Source: Palsa-504 sp963705835 (lineage in GTDB: Bacteria; Actinomycetota; Actinomycetes; Streptosporangiales; Streptosporangiaceae). From it: a stretch of 64,000 nucleotides of DNA. The DNA is taken from NCBI GenBank assembly GCA_963705835.1, contig CAVPLC010000047.1, forward strand, positions 62,001 to 126,000, given 5' to 3'. Position 1 is the stretch's first letter. Every line of letters starts with the position of its first letter. Below, one piece after another: positions 43,389 to 52,166 of the stretch. The notes under the pieces are model-generated. The model was not told the DNA's origin. It did not search any database and saw only the letters and a program-made list of their open reading frames with translations. The position numbers were made by a program, and so were the translations under genes.

Positions 43389-43523
43389 GGTTCCTGCCTT
43401 CCCGCGGTCCTCCCGGCCGCATCTGCCTGCTATGTCATACTTAAAAATAAACGTAGCATTTGATGTAGTCCAATAAGGGAAACGACACGCCCGGCCACTC
43501 CGCGACAATCAGCGCGGGCCGGC

Positions 43524-44087
43524 TCACCCCGCCTGTTCGTAGGCGTGCCGGAGCCAGCCGATGAGCTCGGCGTCGATGGCTTCGGGGCCGGGCACCCGGA
43601 CCCGGTGCGTGAACAGGGCGTTGAAGGAGGCCGCGGACTCCAGGCGCGCGTCCGCGGGCACGTCCCGCAGGATCAGCCCGACGTCGACCCGGCCCGCGGC
43701 GCTCGGCTGGATCATCGCGAACTGCTTGCGGCGGCGCAGGCTCAGGTAACCCTTCTTGGGGACGACCTCGACGTCGTCCCCGAACGGCGTGATGGCCGCC
43801 ATCAGGGCGTCGTGGACGGGCCGAAGGCCCGCCTTGCGACCTGTGTACAGGACGCCGACCGGATCGTCGTCGCTGGCCGACGGGGCTGCGCTCTGCCGGG
43901 CGACCAGCGAGACCCGGTGGGCGGCACCGTGGGCCATACCGTAGTCCTTCTTGAGCATGGCGACGACCTCAGTGTGCTTGGTCAGGCCGCTGGCGGCGAC
44001 GATGGCGAGCCACTCGCCCATGGGCTTGCCGTAGGTGGCCTCGATGTTGCGGATCTGGGCCTGTAGTCCTTCTTCGACGGTGGCCAT
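43524..44087 (-). CDS. DUF4287/DUF5655 protein
   Basis: A 187-residue protein. The N-terminal 70 residues (IEATYGKPMGEWLAIVAASG, HTEVVAMLKKDYGMAHGAAH) match DUF4287; the C-terminal 110 (YTGRKAGLRPVHDALMAAI, VPKKGYLSLRRRKQFAMIQP) match DUF5655, a putative DNA-transport or nuclease-associated fold of unknown role. The start has AAGGAGC just before ATG 44087. It follows a truncated DGPF gene by 27 bases on the same strand, so both may come from the ECF42-type promoter there. Confidence 0.85.
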   Translation of the reverse strand: MATVEEGLQAQIRNIEATYGKPMGEWLAIVAASGLTKHTEVVAMLKKDYGMAHGAAHRVSLVARQSAAPSASDDDPVGVLYTGRKAGLRPVHDALMAAITPFGDDVEVVPKKGYLSLRRRKQFAMIQPSAAGRVDVGLILRDVPADARLESAASFNALFTHRVRVPGPEAIDAELIGWLRHAYEQAG

Positions 44088-44114
44088 CGGTGCTCCTTCG
44101 CGTGGTTCACGGGA

Positions 44115-44243
44115 TCAGGCCAGGCGCTGCTCGGCGAACCAGGCGCCCACCTGTTCGTACCTGACCCGCAGCTCATCGGGCGTCATGGCCGCGAACGCCG
44201 CGGCGTCTTCGGCGTCACCGCAGAACAACAGCACGTACTTCAT
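44115..44243 (-). pseudogene. Truncated DGPF/YCII gene
   Basis: 42 codons from ATG 44243: MKYVLLFCGDAEDAAAFAAM, then TPDELRVRYEQVGAWFAEQR and LA before TGA. This is the first third of a standard DGPF protein (usually 110-140 residues); the DGP core and the rest are missing, and no remnant follows before the DUF4287 gene. The ribosome site (GGAGG, 8 bases upstream) and an ECF42-like promoter are intact, so the short peptide may still be made. Either a deletion remnant or a deliberately short family member. Confidence 0.7.
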
Positions 44244-44265
44244 GCCCTTCACCTCCACATGTAAC

Positions 44266-44293
44266 GTCGAATGACATGGCCGCCAACTCGACA
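44266..44293 (-). promoter_or_regulatory. Second ECF42-like promoter
   Basis: On the minus strand TGTCGA (44293-44288), an 18-base spacer, then CGAC (44269-44266), 22 bases before the truncated DGPF gene. Same two boxes as at 5667-5693 but with one more spacer base. The likely target of the sigma factor at 6102-7364. Confidence 0.5.
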
Positions 44294-44328
44294 GCCTCCC
44301 ACTGGATGACGCCTGTGCGGCGGCGGGC

Positions 44329-47300
44329 CTAGGACCGCAGACGGTCGAGGGCGGCCAGGACGCGGTTTTCCGAGACGGGGGCGAGCGTGCCCAGGGTCTG
44401 GGCGAACAGGCTGACGCGCAGTTCCTCGAGCATCCAGCGGGCGTCGGTCACGTCCGGATCGTTGCGGCGCGCGGCGGGCAGGTCCGCGACCGCCTGCCGG
44501 TAGGCCTGCTCGACCCGCTGCGCGACCGCCATGTTGGCCGCGTCGCGGGCCGGGTTCTCCGGCAGCTTGTCCAGCCGCCGCTCGATCCCGCGCAGGTAAC
44601 GGGTCAGCTGAGGCAGCCTCCGGTAGCCGGTGGCGGTCACGAATCCCGGGTAGATGAGACCGGAAAGCTGCGCGAGCATGTCGGTCACGGCGGGCCGGAT
44701 CGCGTCGGCGCGGCTGTCGTCCAGGCGGGTCTGCACGGCGTGGGCCAGCCGGAGCGCCGACTCCACGTGCGTCACCACCTCGCCGGTCACCTCGTGCAGG
44801 CCGGACCGCACCGTGGCCGACAGGCGCTCGAAGCCCTCGCGGTCCCAGGCCGGGCCGCCCGCCTGCGCCATCAGGTGGTCGGCGGCGCAGTTGACGCAGT
44901 CGGCGAACATGGCCGCGACGCTTCCGTGCGGGTTGTGGCTGAGGGCCAGCTTCTCCCGGGTGGACAGGCGGCCCGCGATGGACTTGACGGGCGAGGGGGC
45001 GCTGAGCAGGATCAGCCGCCGGGTCCCGGCCCACATGGCCGAACGCGCCGCCGCCTCGGTCTCGAGCAGGCGCACGTCAACCGTGGTGCCCGCGTCGAAC
45101 AGGGCCGGGTAGGCGACCACATCGCCTTCCTTGAACACCCTGGGCAGCGCGCCGAAGTCCCACGACGTCAGGCCGGAGCGGGTGATGCCGGCCGCCGCCC
45201 GCGACAGCACCGCGCGCAGCCGCGGGCGCAGCTCACGCTGGAGTTCGGCGACGTCCTTGCCCTCGGCCAGGACGCGGTCCCCGTCGGTCACCCGGATGGT
45301 GATCCGCAGGTGCGGCGGCAGCCTGTCCAGGTCCCAGGCGTCGCGCGGCACGGTCACCCCGCGCAGCGACCGCAGCTCGCGGGCGACCGCATCGCGCAGG
45401 TCACCGGACGGCGGCGTTTGGGGTCCCAGGCGAGCCACCACCTCGCGCGCCACGTCCGGCGCGGGCACCAGGTCGCGCCGCAGCGCCTTGGGCAGCGACC
45501 GGATCATCTCGGTGACCAGTTCGGTACGCAGCCCGGGCACCTGCCATGAGAACTCGGCCGGGTCGACCTGGTTGAGCCGGCTCAGCGGGATGTCGACGGT
45601 CACGCCGTCGGTCTCGGTGCCTGGCTCGAAGGCGTACGACAGCGGCAGGGCCCTGATGGCGGGCGACTCCGAGGTCCAGATGTCGGGGTAGGCGTCGGCG
45701 CTGACCTCGGCCGCGGCGTCGCTGAGCAGGTCACCGGCCTTGAACGTGAGCAGGTCGGGATCGGAACGCCGGGCCTGCTTCCACCAGGTGTCGAAGTGCT
45801 GCGCCGAGGTCACGTCGGCCGGAATCCGCGCGTCGTAGAACGCGAACAGCTCGTCCTCGCCGACCACCAGGCCGCGGCGGCGCGCCCGGTGCTCGACCTC
45901 CTCGGCCTCGGCCAGCAGCCGCCGGTTCTCAGCGAAGAACTTGTGGCTGGTCTCCCAGTCCCCCTCGACCAGCGCGTGCCGGATGAACAACTCACGGGCC
46001 CCGGCCGGGTCGATGCGGCCGTAACCGACCGGCCGGTCGGTAACCAGCGGGACGCCGTACAGCGTGACCTTCTCCAGGGCCACGGCGCTGCCCCGCTTCT
46101 TCTCCCAGTGCGGCTCGCTGTAGCTGCGCTTGACCAGGTGCCGCGCGAGCGGTTCGACCCACTCCGGCTCGATGCTCGCCACCGTCCGCGCCCACAGCCG
46201 TGACGTCTCCACCAGTTCGCCGGCCACGATCCAGTCCGGCGCCTTTCTGGCTAGGCCGGACCCGGGGAAGATGGCGAACCTGGCGTTGCGGGCGCCGAGG
46301 TACTCGGCCCGCGGCCGCCTGCCCGTCCCCGGCCCGCGGCCGGCCTGCCCGGACGCGGTGAGCCGGGCTGGTTCGATCTTCATGCCGATCTGGGAGAGCA
46401 AGCCGGCGAGCAGGGACTGGTGAACCAAGGCCCGTTCGGCAGAAGAAGAATTGACCGCCACCCCGAGATCGCCGGCCAGCCTTTGCAGCTGGCCCTGGAG
46501 GTCCTGCCATTCGCGGACCCGCAGGTAGTTCAGGAACTCGGCCCGGCACATGCGGCGGAACGCCGAGGATGACAGCTCGCGCTGCCGCTCGGCCAGGTAC
46601 TCCCACAGGTTCAGGTAGGCGGTGAAGTCCGAGTCGGGATCGGCGAACTGGCGGTGCTTGTCGTCGGCCGCCTGCTGGGCCTCAGCGGGCCGCTCGCGCG
46701 GATCCTGAATGGACAGCGCCGAGGCGATGATCAGCACCTCACGGACGCAGCCGTTCCGGTCGGCCTCCAGGATCATCCGGCCGATGCGCGGGTCCACGGG
46801 CAGCCGGGCCAGCTTGCGGCCCAGCCCGGTGATGCGGCCATTCTTGAACGCGTTCAACTCGGCGAGCAGGGTCAGCCCGTCGGCGATGTTGCGCGCGTCC
46901 GGCGGGTCGATGAACGGGAAAGCGGGAATGTCGCCGAGGCCGATCGCGGCCATCTGCAAGATGACCGAGGCCAGGTTGGTGCGCAGGATCTCGGGCTCGG
47001 TGAACTCCGGCCGGGACTCAAAGTCGGCCTCGGAGTACAGCCGGATGCAGATCCCGTCCGCGGTGCGGCCGCTGCGGCCCTTGCGCTGGTTGGCCGAGGC
47101 CTGCGAGATCGGCTCGATGGGCAGCCGCTGCACCTTGGTCCCGCGGCTGTACCTGGAGATGCGCGCGGTGCCCGGGTCGATGACGTAGTGGATCCCGGGC
47201 ACGGTGAGTGAGGTCTCGGCCACGTTGGTGGCAAGCACCACGCGGCGGGTGTAGCTGGATGCCTGGCGCCGCTCGAACACCCGGTGCTGCTCGGCTGCTG

Positions 47301-48225
47301 ACAGCCGCGAGTACAGCGGCAGCACCTCGAGGCGGTCGCGCCCGGCCAGCAGGTCGGCGGTGTCGCGGATCTCCCGCTCGCCGGACAGGAAGACCAGGAT
47401 GTCGCCGGGTCCTTCGACGGACAGCTCCTCGATCGCGTTGAGGATGGCCTGGCCCTGGTCGGCGTCTTCGCCGCCTTCGATCGGGCGGTAACGCACCTCG
47501 ACCGGGTACGTCCGCCCGGATACCTCGATGATCGGCGCGCCGCCGAAGGCCTCGGCGAAGCGCTCCGGGTCGATGGTCGCCGAGGTGATGATCACCTTGA
47601 GGTCGGGGCGGTTCGGCAGCAGCTGCCGCAGGTAGCCCAGGATGAAGTCGATGTTCAGGCTGCGCTCGTGCGCCTCGTCGATGATCAGCGTGTCGTACCG
47701 GTTGAGCTGGCGGTCCCGGGCCAGCTCGGTCAGCAAGATGCCGTCGGTCATCAGCTTGATCAGCGTGTCGTCCGCGGACACGTCGGTGAACCGGACCTGG
47801 TAGCCGACGGTCTCGCCCAGCGGGCTGCCCAGCTCCTCGGCGATCCGCTCGGCGACCGTCCTGGCCGCCAGGCGGCGCGGCTGGGTGTGCCCGATCTGGC
47901 CGCTGACGCCCCGTCCGATCTCCAGGCAGATCTTGGGAATCTGGGTCGTCTTGCCCGAGCCGGTCTCCCCCGCGATGATCACCACCTGGTGGTCGCGGAT
48001 CGCCTCGGCGATGTCGTCCTTGCGCTGGCTGACGGGCAGCTCGGGCGGATACGAGATCGGCGGCATCGCCGCCCGGCGGGCCGCCCGCGCCGCGGCGTGC
48101 GCTCCGGCGCGTGCCTGCGCGGATCCGGACCGGCCGCTTCCGGAGCGCCTCGACCTGGAGCGCCCGGATCGCGCCTGCGCAGGCGCGGCCAGCTCAGGCG
48201 AAGACATCACGGATCGCGGCTCCAT
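44329..48225 (-). CDS. hrpA: ATP-dependent DEAH-box RNA helicase HrpA
   Basis: A 1298-residue helicase, intact over its whole length. After a basic, low-complexity N-terminus (Arg/Ser/Ala, residues 10-55) come Walker A GETGSGKT at 86-93, TQPRRLAA, DEAH at 183-186, IITSATID, LATNVAETSLTVPG and NQRKGRSGRTADG, then helicase-associated, OB-fold and the DUF3418 C-terminal domain that defines HrpA. Roles proposed are mRNA processing and rescue of stalled ribosomes. The start may be Met1 or Met7 (48207). Divergent from the YbaK-like gene across a long palindrome. Confidence 0.96.
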   Translation of the reverse strand: MEPRSVMSSPELAAPAQARSGRSRSRRSGSGRSGSAQARAGAHAAARAARRAAMPPISYPPELPVSQRKDDIAEAIRDHQVVIIAGETGSGKTTQIPKICLEIGRGVSGQIGHTQPRRLAARTVAERIAEELGSPLGETVGYQVRFTDVSADDTLIKLMTDGILLTELARDRQLNRYDTLIIDEAHERSLNIDFILGYLRQLLPNRPDLKVIITSATIDPERFAEAFGGAPIIEVSGRTYPVEVRYRPIEGGEDADQGQAILNAIEELSVEGPGDILVFLSGEREIRDTADLLAGRDRLEVLPLYSRLSAAEQHRVFERRQASSYTRRVVLATNVAETSLTVPGIHYVIDPGTARISRYSRGTKVQRLPIEPISQASANQRKGRSGRTADGICIRLYSEADFESRPEFTEPEILRTNLASVILQMAAIGLGDIPAFPFIDPPDARNIADGLTLLAELNAFKNGRITGLGRKLARLPVDPRIGRMILEADRNGCVREVLIIASALSIQDPRERPAEAQQAADDKHRQFADPDSDFTAYLNLWEYLAERQRELSSSAFRRMCRAEFLNYLRVREWQDLQGQLQRLAGDLGVAVNSSSAERALVHQSLLAGLLSQIGMKIEPARLTASGQAGRGPGTGRRPRAEYLGARNARFAIFPGSGLARKAPDWIVAGELVETSRLWARTVASIEPEWVEPLARHLVKRSYSEPHWEKKRGSAVALEKVTLYGVPLVTDRPVGYGRIDPAGARELFIRHALVEGDWETSHKFFAENRRLLAEAEEVEHRARRRGLVVGEDELFAFYDARIPADVTSAQHFDTWWKQARRSDPDLLTFKAGDLLSDAAAEVSADAYPDIWTSESPAIRALPLSYAFEPGTETDGVTVDIPLSRLNQVDPAEFSWQVPGLRTELVTEMIRSLPKALRRDLVPAPDVAREVVARLGPQTPPSGDLRDAVARELRSLRGVTVPRDAWDLDRLPPHLRITIRVTDGDRVLAEGKDVAELQRELRPRLRAVLSRAAAGITRSGLTSWDFGALPRVFKEGDVVAYPALFDAGTTVDVRLLETEAAARSAMWAGTRRLILLSAPSPVKSIAGRLSTREKLALSHNPHGSVAAMFADCVNCAADHLMAQAGGPAWDREGFERLSATVRSGLHEVTGEVVTHVESALRLAHAVQTRLDDSRADAIRPAVTDMLAQLSGLIYPGFVTATGYRRLPQLTRYLRGIERRLDKLPENPARDAANMAVAQRVEQAYRQAVADLPAARRNDPDVTDARWMLEELRVSLFAQTLGTLAPVSENRVLAALDRLRS

Positions 48226-48305
48226 ACCGGCGGGAAGAATAAATCAGAATGGCCCCCGATACGTAACACTTTTCGCCCCCGCAGCCTTCCGGCAGCGGCG
48301 GCTTT

Positions 48306-48359
48306 CATGATCACGAAGGATTTTGTACCGCCTGCGGTACCAGATCCTTCATGATCATG
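48306..48359. repeat. 54-base near-perfect double palindrome
   Basis: Outer arms CATGATCACGAAGGAT (48306-48321) and ATCCTTCATGATCATG (48344-48359) pair with one mismatch; inner arms GTACCGC (48325-48331) and GCGGTAC (48334-48340) pair exactly around CT. It lies between two divergent genes, so a normal terminator role is unlikely. It may be a dispersed repeat, a protein-binding site or a small mobile-element remnant. Confidence 0.75.
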
Positions 48360-48410
48360 GAACGCGGGCGACCGGGCGCGGGGGCGCGGGGGTCTGGTTG
48401 GATGGGCGGC

Positions 48411-48953
48411 ATGACTGCTGTGCTGTTGTTTCAGCCTGCCTTGTCTCGGACGGAACTGCTGGCTGCGCCGGTGGCGGAGGCGCTGAAGGGGTGGCCGGGC
48501 GCGGAAGAGGTCCAGGTGGCCGAGATCGACCCGGCGCTGGCGGACACCGCGGCGTTCTGCGAGCGGTACGGGATCTCGCCTGAGGAGTCGGCGAACTGCG
48601 TGGTGATCGCGGCCAGGAGAGGCGGGAACACGACGTACGCGGCCTGCGTCGTGGCCGCGACCACGCGGGCGGACGTTAACGGGCTGGTCCGCAGGCACCT
48701 GGACGCGAGGAAGGCCTCGTTCGCGCCGGTGGCGGACGTGACGGCGGCGACCGGCATGGAGTACGGCGGGATCACGCCGGTTGGGCTGCCCGCGGACTGG
48801 CCGGTGCTGGTCGACGAGGCCGTGGCCAAGACCGGCTCGGTGATCATCGGCTCGGGGATCCGCGGCTCCAAGCTGCGCCTCCCCGGCCGCCTGGTCGCCG
48901 CGATCCCCTCGGGCCAGGTGCTGCCCGGCCTGGGCATCCCGGTAAACCCGTAA
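48411..48953 (+). CDS. YbaK/EbsC-like (aminoacyl-tRNA deacylase fold) protein
   Basis: A 180-residue protein from ATG 48411. The fold's recurring parts are visible: CERYGISPEESANCVVIAAR, AACVVAATTRADVNGLVRRH, FAPVADVTAATGMEYGGITP and KTGSVIIGSGIRGSKLRLPG. Relatives remove wrong amino acids from tRNA (for example Cys or Ala from tRNA-Pro) in trans. The catalytic lysine position is not certain from sequence alone, so editing activity is probable rather than shown. Longer starts at 48351 lie in the palindrome and are rejected. Confidence 0.8.
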   Translation: MTAVLLFQPALSRTELLAAPVAEALKGWPGAEEVQVAEIDPALADTAAFCERYGISPEESANCVVIAARRGGNTTYAACVVAATTRADVNGLVRRHLDARKASFAPVADVTAATGMEYGGITPVGLPADWPVLVDEAVAKTGSVIIGSGIRGSKLRLPGRLVAAIPSGQVLPGLGIPVNP

Positions 48954-49062
48954 CGGCTGGCAACCCAGACTGCCGGGCTGCGACCATTCCGTCAGCCTCG
49001 GCGGCGCGCCGAATTGACACTCCGCGTTCCCGGCGGCATCCTGGGTGAGGTTGAAAACGGGA

Positions 49063-49229
49063 CACCTCGTTCGGTGAGGCGTCTTCACGGACATAGGCCA
49101 CTGATCCCAACCGTCGAGAGACGCTCCGGATCAGGACACCTCTCCCCGGCCCAAGGGGTGAGGCCAAGTGGCTGGCGGTCATCGGCCGCAATACGCCGTG
49201 GAGTGCCAAAGCTCTTACGAGAGAGGTGC
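49063..49229 (+). promoter_or_regulatory. M-box (ykoK) magnesium riboswitch
   Basis: The aptamer's hallmark strings occur in order: CACCTC opening P1, GGTGAGGCG, ATAGGCCACTG, CCGTCGAGAGACG, then AGTGCCAAAGCTCTTACGAG and GAGGTG closing P1. These match the M-box consensus almost base for base. M-boxes sense intracellular Mg2+ and switch off Mg-transporter genes. Downstream hairpins (CCAGGA/TCCTGG near 49230-49251 and GACCCT/AGGGTC at 49464-49484) could form the expression platform. The regulated gene is the Nramp homologue at 49568. Confidence 0.92.
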
Positions 49230-49340
49230 GGCCAGGACTATCCCACTCCTGGCGAGTGTTTCCTCAGGTGTCACGGTGATGTGCCTTGATGGCACGCGTG
49301 GCCTGGCGCCCCCGTGCGTCGCGACAGAAGGGAGGCTGCG

Positions 49341-49427
49341 ATGGACTCTGATAGTCCGGGCCGAAGTTGGCCCTCCTCGCTGCTATCCCATTCTGTTCCG
49401 GCACACGCAAAGGCCCCGAAGGCTTGA
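49341..49427 (+). CDS. Possible 28-residue leader peptide between the M-box and the transporter
   Basis: ATG 49341 has AAGGGAGG with 5-base spacing, one of the best ribosome sites in the region. The peptide starts MDSDSPGRSWPSSLLSHSVP and ends AHAKAPKA, with four prolines and many serines. It lies in the long leader between aptamer and transporter, where coupling of translation to the terminator or to Mg2+ could matter, as with the proline-containing MgtL leader of enterobacteria. No homologue can be claimed. Confidence 0.4.
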   Translation: MDSDSPGRSWPSSLLSHSVPAHAKAPKA

Positions 49428-49567
49428 ATTCCCGCTGAACTGAGCTAATCCGAACTCGCGCCTGACCCTCCCTTGGGCAGGGTCGGCGCGGCCTGCCTCC
49501 GCTCGGGCCCAACGCAGCGTGTGCCCCTGTTCCCGTCAGATCTGTTGACGTGAAAGGGGTGTTCACC

Positions 49568-51196
49568 ATGGCCACCATTACCCGTCCCGCTCCCGTCGCT
49601 GTCCTTGACGACGCGCACGTGGGCGACATCCGCGGCGCGCTCGGCACGATCGCCGTCGACGACTACGGTCCGCGTACCGGCTTGTCCGCCAAGCTGAAGA
49701 CGCTGCTGGCCATCGTGGGCCCGGGGCTGATCGTGATGTGCGGCGACAACGACGCCGGCGCGTTCTCCACCTACGGGCAGGCCGGGCAGAACTACGGCAC
49801 CCGCCTGCTGTGGACGCTGCTGCTGCTGGTTCCGGTGCTGTACGTGAACCAGGAGATGGTGCTCCGCCTCGGTGCGGTCACCGGAGTCGGCCACGCCCGG
49901 CTGATCCTGGAGAGGTTCGGCAAGTTCTGGGGCGCGTTCTCGGTCATCGACCTGTTCATCCTCAACGCGCTGACCATCATCACCGAGTTCATCGGCATCA
50001 CGCTGGCGGCCGGCTACCTGGGCGTGCCCAGGCTGGTCGCGGTGGTGCTCGCCGCCGGGGTGATCATCGCCGCGGCGTTCACCGGCAGCTTCCGCAGGTT
50101 CGAGCGGATCGCGGTGACGTTCTGCGCCGGGTCGCTCTTGCTCATCCCGCTGGTCCTGCTCACCCACCCGAACGCCGGCCAGATCGCGCACGGCTTCGTG
50201 GTCCCCGGCCTGCCCGGCGGCTCGGGGCAGATGGCGACCGTCATGCTGCTGGTCATCGGCATCGTCGGCACCACGGTGGCACCCTGGCAGCTTTTCTTCC
50301 AGCAGTCCTACGTGATCGACAAGCGGATCACCCCGCGGTTCATGCGGTACGAGAAGGCCGACCTGTGGATCGGCATCGTGATCGTGGTGATCGGCGCCGC
50401 GGCCGTGATGGGCGCGACCGCCGCGGCCTTCGCAGGGACCCGCGGCTTCGGTAACTTCACCGACTCCGCCGGGCTGGCCCACGGCATCGCGGCCTACGCG
50501 GGCCGGGTGGCCGGGATCGTGTTCGCGATCGCGCTGCTCGACGCGTCCATCATCGGCGCGTTCGCGGTCTCGCTGTCCAGCGCCTACGCCATCGGCGACG
50601 TGCTCGGCCTCAAGCACTCGCTGCACCGCGGGATCCGCCAGGCCAAGGGCTTCTACGCGGTGTACGCCGCGCTGATCGGCGGGGCGGCGGCCGTGGTGCT
50701 GATCCCCGGCTCGCCGCTGGGCCTGCTCACCGAGGGCGTGCAGGTGCTGGCCGGCGTGCTGCTGCCCAGCGCGACGGTGTTCCTGCTGCTGCTGTGCAAC
50801 GATCGGGCGGTGCTCGGGCCCTGGGTCAACGGCCGCCGGATCAACCTGTTCACCTCGGGCGTGATCGCGGTGCTGATCACGCTGTCGGTGGTGCTGACCG
50901 CCTCGGTGCTGTTCCCGGCCATCACCGGGCAGCAGATCGTGATCATCATCGTCGCGTGCGCAGTGGCGTCGGTCGCCGCGGGCGGCTGGGCCCTGGTCCG
51001 CGCCCGCCGGTCCCTCGGTGGCGTGCCGGTGGACCGGGCCGGTCGCGACACCTGGCGGATGCCGCCGCTGGCCATGCTGTCCAAGCCGCTGCTGTCGACC
51101 GGCCGCAAGATCGGGCTGTCCGCACTGCGGGCCTACCTGGCCATCGCGATGATCCTGGTCATCGTCAAGATCATCCAGGTGGCCCTCGGCCACTGA
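49568..51196 (+). CDS. Nramp-related divalent-metal transporter, probable Mg2+ transporter (NRMT type)
   Basis: A 542-residue, about 11-helix membrane protein of the Nramp/SLC11 fold. The canonical TM1 DPGN motif is replaced by VMCGDNDAGAFSTYGQAG, and the TM6 MPH motif by TTVAPWQLFFQQS, so the metal-binding Met is Ala and His is Trp. Loss of that soft ligand is a mark of Nramp-related Mg transporters rather than Mn/Fe ones. The M-box upstream independently points to Mg2+. ATG 49568 has AAAGGGG about 9 bases upstream; GTG 49550 is an alternative. The N-terminal 45 residues are soluble and variable. Confidence 0.88.
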   Translation: MATITRPAPVAVLDDAHVGDIRGALGTIAVDDYGPRTGLSAKLKTLLAIVGPGLIVMCGDNDAGAFSTYGQAGQNYGTRLLWTLLLLVPVLYVNQEMVLRLGAVTGVGHARLILERFGKFWGAFSVIDLFILNALTIITEFIGITLAAGYLGVPRLVAVVLAAGVIIAAAFTGSFRRFERIAVTFCAGSLLLIPLVLLTHPNAGQIAHGFVVPGLPGGSGQMATVMLLVIGIVGTTVAPWQLFFQQSYVIDKRITPRFMRYEKADLWIGIVIVVIGAAAVMGATAAAFAGTRGFGNFTDSAGLAHGIAAYAGRVAGIVFAIALLDASIIGAFAVSLSSAYAIGDVLGLKHSLHRGIRQAKGFYAVYAALIGGAAAVVLIPGSPLGLLTEGVQVLAGVLLPSATVFLLLLCNDRAVLGPWVNGRRINLFTSGVIAVLITLSVVLTASVLFPAITGQQIVIIIVACAVASVAAGGWALVRARRSLGGVPVDRAGRDTWRMPPLAMLSKPLLSTGRKIGLSALRAYLAIAMILVIVKIIQVALGH

Positions 51197-51288
51197 AGAC
51201 CGCGAGGGGGCGTGACCGGCCGCTCCCCTGCTGTCTTTTATTTGGCCGAACGGTCCGTGGTACAGCGGCCGGGCAGGCTCGAGCCTCG

Positions 51289-52092
51289 TCAGGGCTTGCG
51301 GGCCACGCCCGCGCAGGCCATCTCCAGGACGGGATGATCGCGGACGGTCGGCGGCTCGGGACGCCAGTCGGGGACGGCCACCAGGCCGGGTTCGATGAAC
51401 TCCAGCCCGTCGAACAGGACCTTTACCTCGTCCATGGTCCGGAACTGCGCCCGCCCCAGCCCGCTGCGCATCTGCTCCTGCAGCAGGATCGCGGCCGGGT
51501 CCTCGATGGCCAGCAGGTGATGGATGAAGACGTAACTGCCGGGCGGCAGCGCGTCGTACAGAGTGGCCACCACCTCTGCGGGCTGCTCCTGGTCCAGCAC
51601 GTAGTGCAGGATGCCGCACATCAGCAGCCCGATCGGCTGCTCCCAGTCCAGGTGCTTGCGCACGTCGGGATTGGCCACGATGCCGGCCGGGTCGCGCAGG
51701 TCGCCGTTGACGACGAACGTCGCCGTGTCGTCGGCGAGCAGGGCCTCGGCGTGGGACAGCACGACCGGGTCGTTGTCGAGGTAGACCACCCGGGTGGCCG
51801 GGTCGATCCGCTGGGCGATCTCGTGCACGTTGTCCGCGGTGGGCAGGCCCGAGCCGATGTCCAGCAGCTGCCTGAGGCCGACGTCGCGGACCAGGTAGCG
51901 GACCACCCGGCCGAGCACGTCGCGCTGAGCCCGGACCCCGAGCTGAACGGCCGGGATCGACGCGAGCATCTGGTCGCCGATCGCCCGGTCGGCAGCGAAG
52001 TTGTCCTTCCCGCCGAGCAGGTAGTCGTATACCCGCGCGACATGGGGCCGCGACGCGTCGAAGGGCTCGGGGCGATCTGCGCTGACAGGCAC
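51289..52092 (-). CDS. Methyltransf_19 (DUF574) SAM-dependent methyltransferase
   Basis: A 267-residue protein with the family's start FDASRPHVARVYDYLLGGKD and NFAADRAIGD, SAM motif LLDIGSGLPTADNVHEIA, VVYLDNDPVVLSHAEALL and PIGLLMCGILHYVLDQE. The family is hugely expanded in Streptomyces, Actinomadura and relatives, often many copies per genome, with no established substrate. A stand-alone gene, convergent with the Nramp gene and divergent from the flavoprotein. Confidence 0.93.
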   Translation of the reverse strand: MPVSADRPEPFDASRPHVARVYDYLLGGKDNFAADRAIGDQMLASIPAVQLGVRAQRDVLGRVVRYLVRDVGLRQLLDIGSGLPTADNVHEIAQRIDPATRVVYLDNDPVVLSHAEALLADDTATFVVNGDLRDPAGIVANPDVRKHLDWEQPIGLLMCGILHYVLDQEQPAEVVATLYDALPPGSYVFIHHLLAIEDPAAILLQEQMRSGLGRAQFRTMDEVKVLFDGLEFIEPGLVAVPDWRPEPPTVRDHPVLEMACAGVARKP

Positions 52093-52166
52093 CAGCCGAT
52101 TTTACCGGATTGCGGGGGCTCCTCCTGGTCACAGCCGCGATCCCGCCCTGGTCGCGGCGCGAGCGG

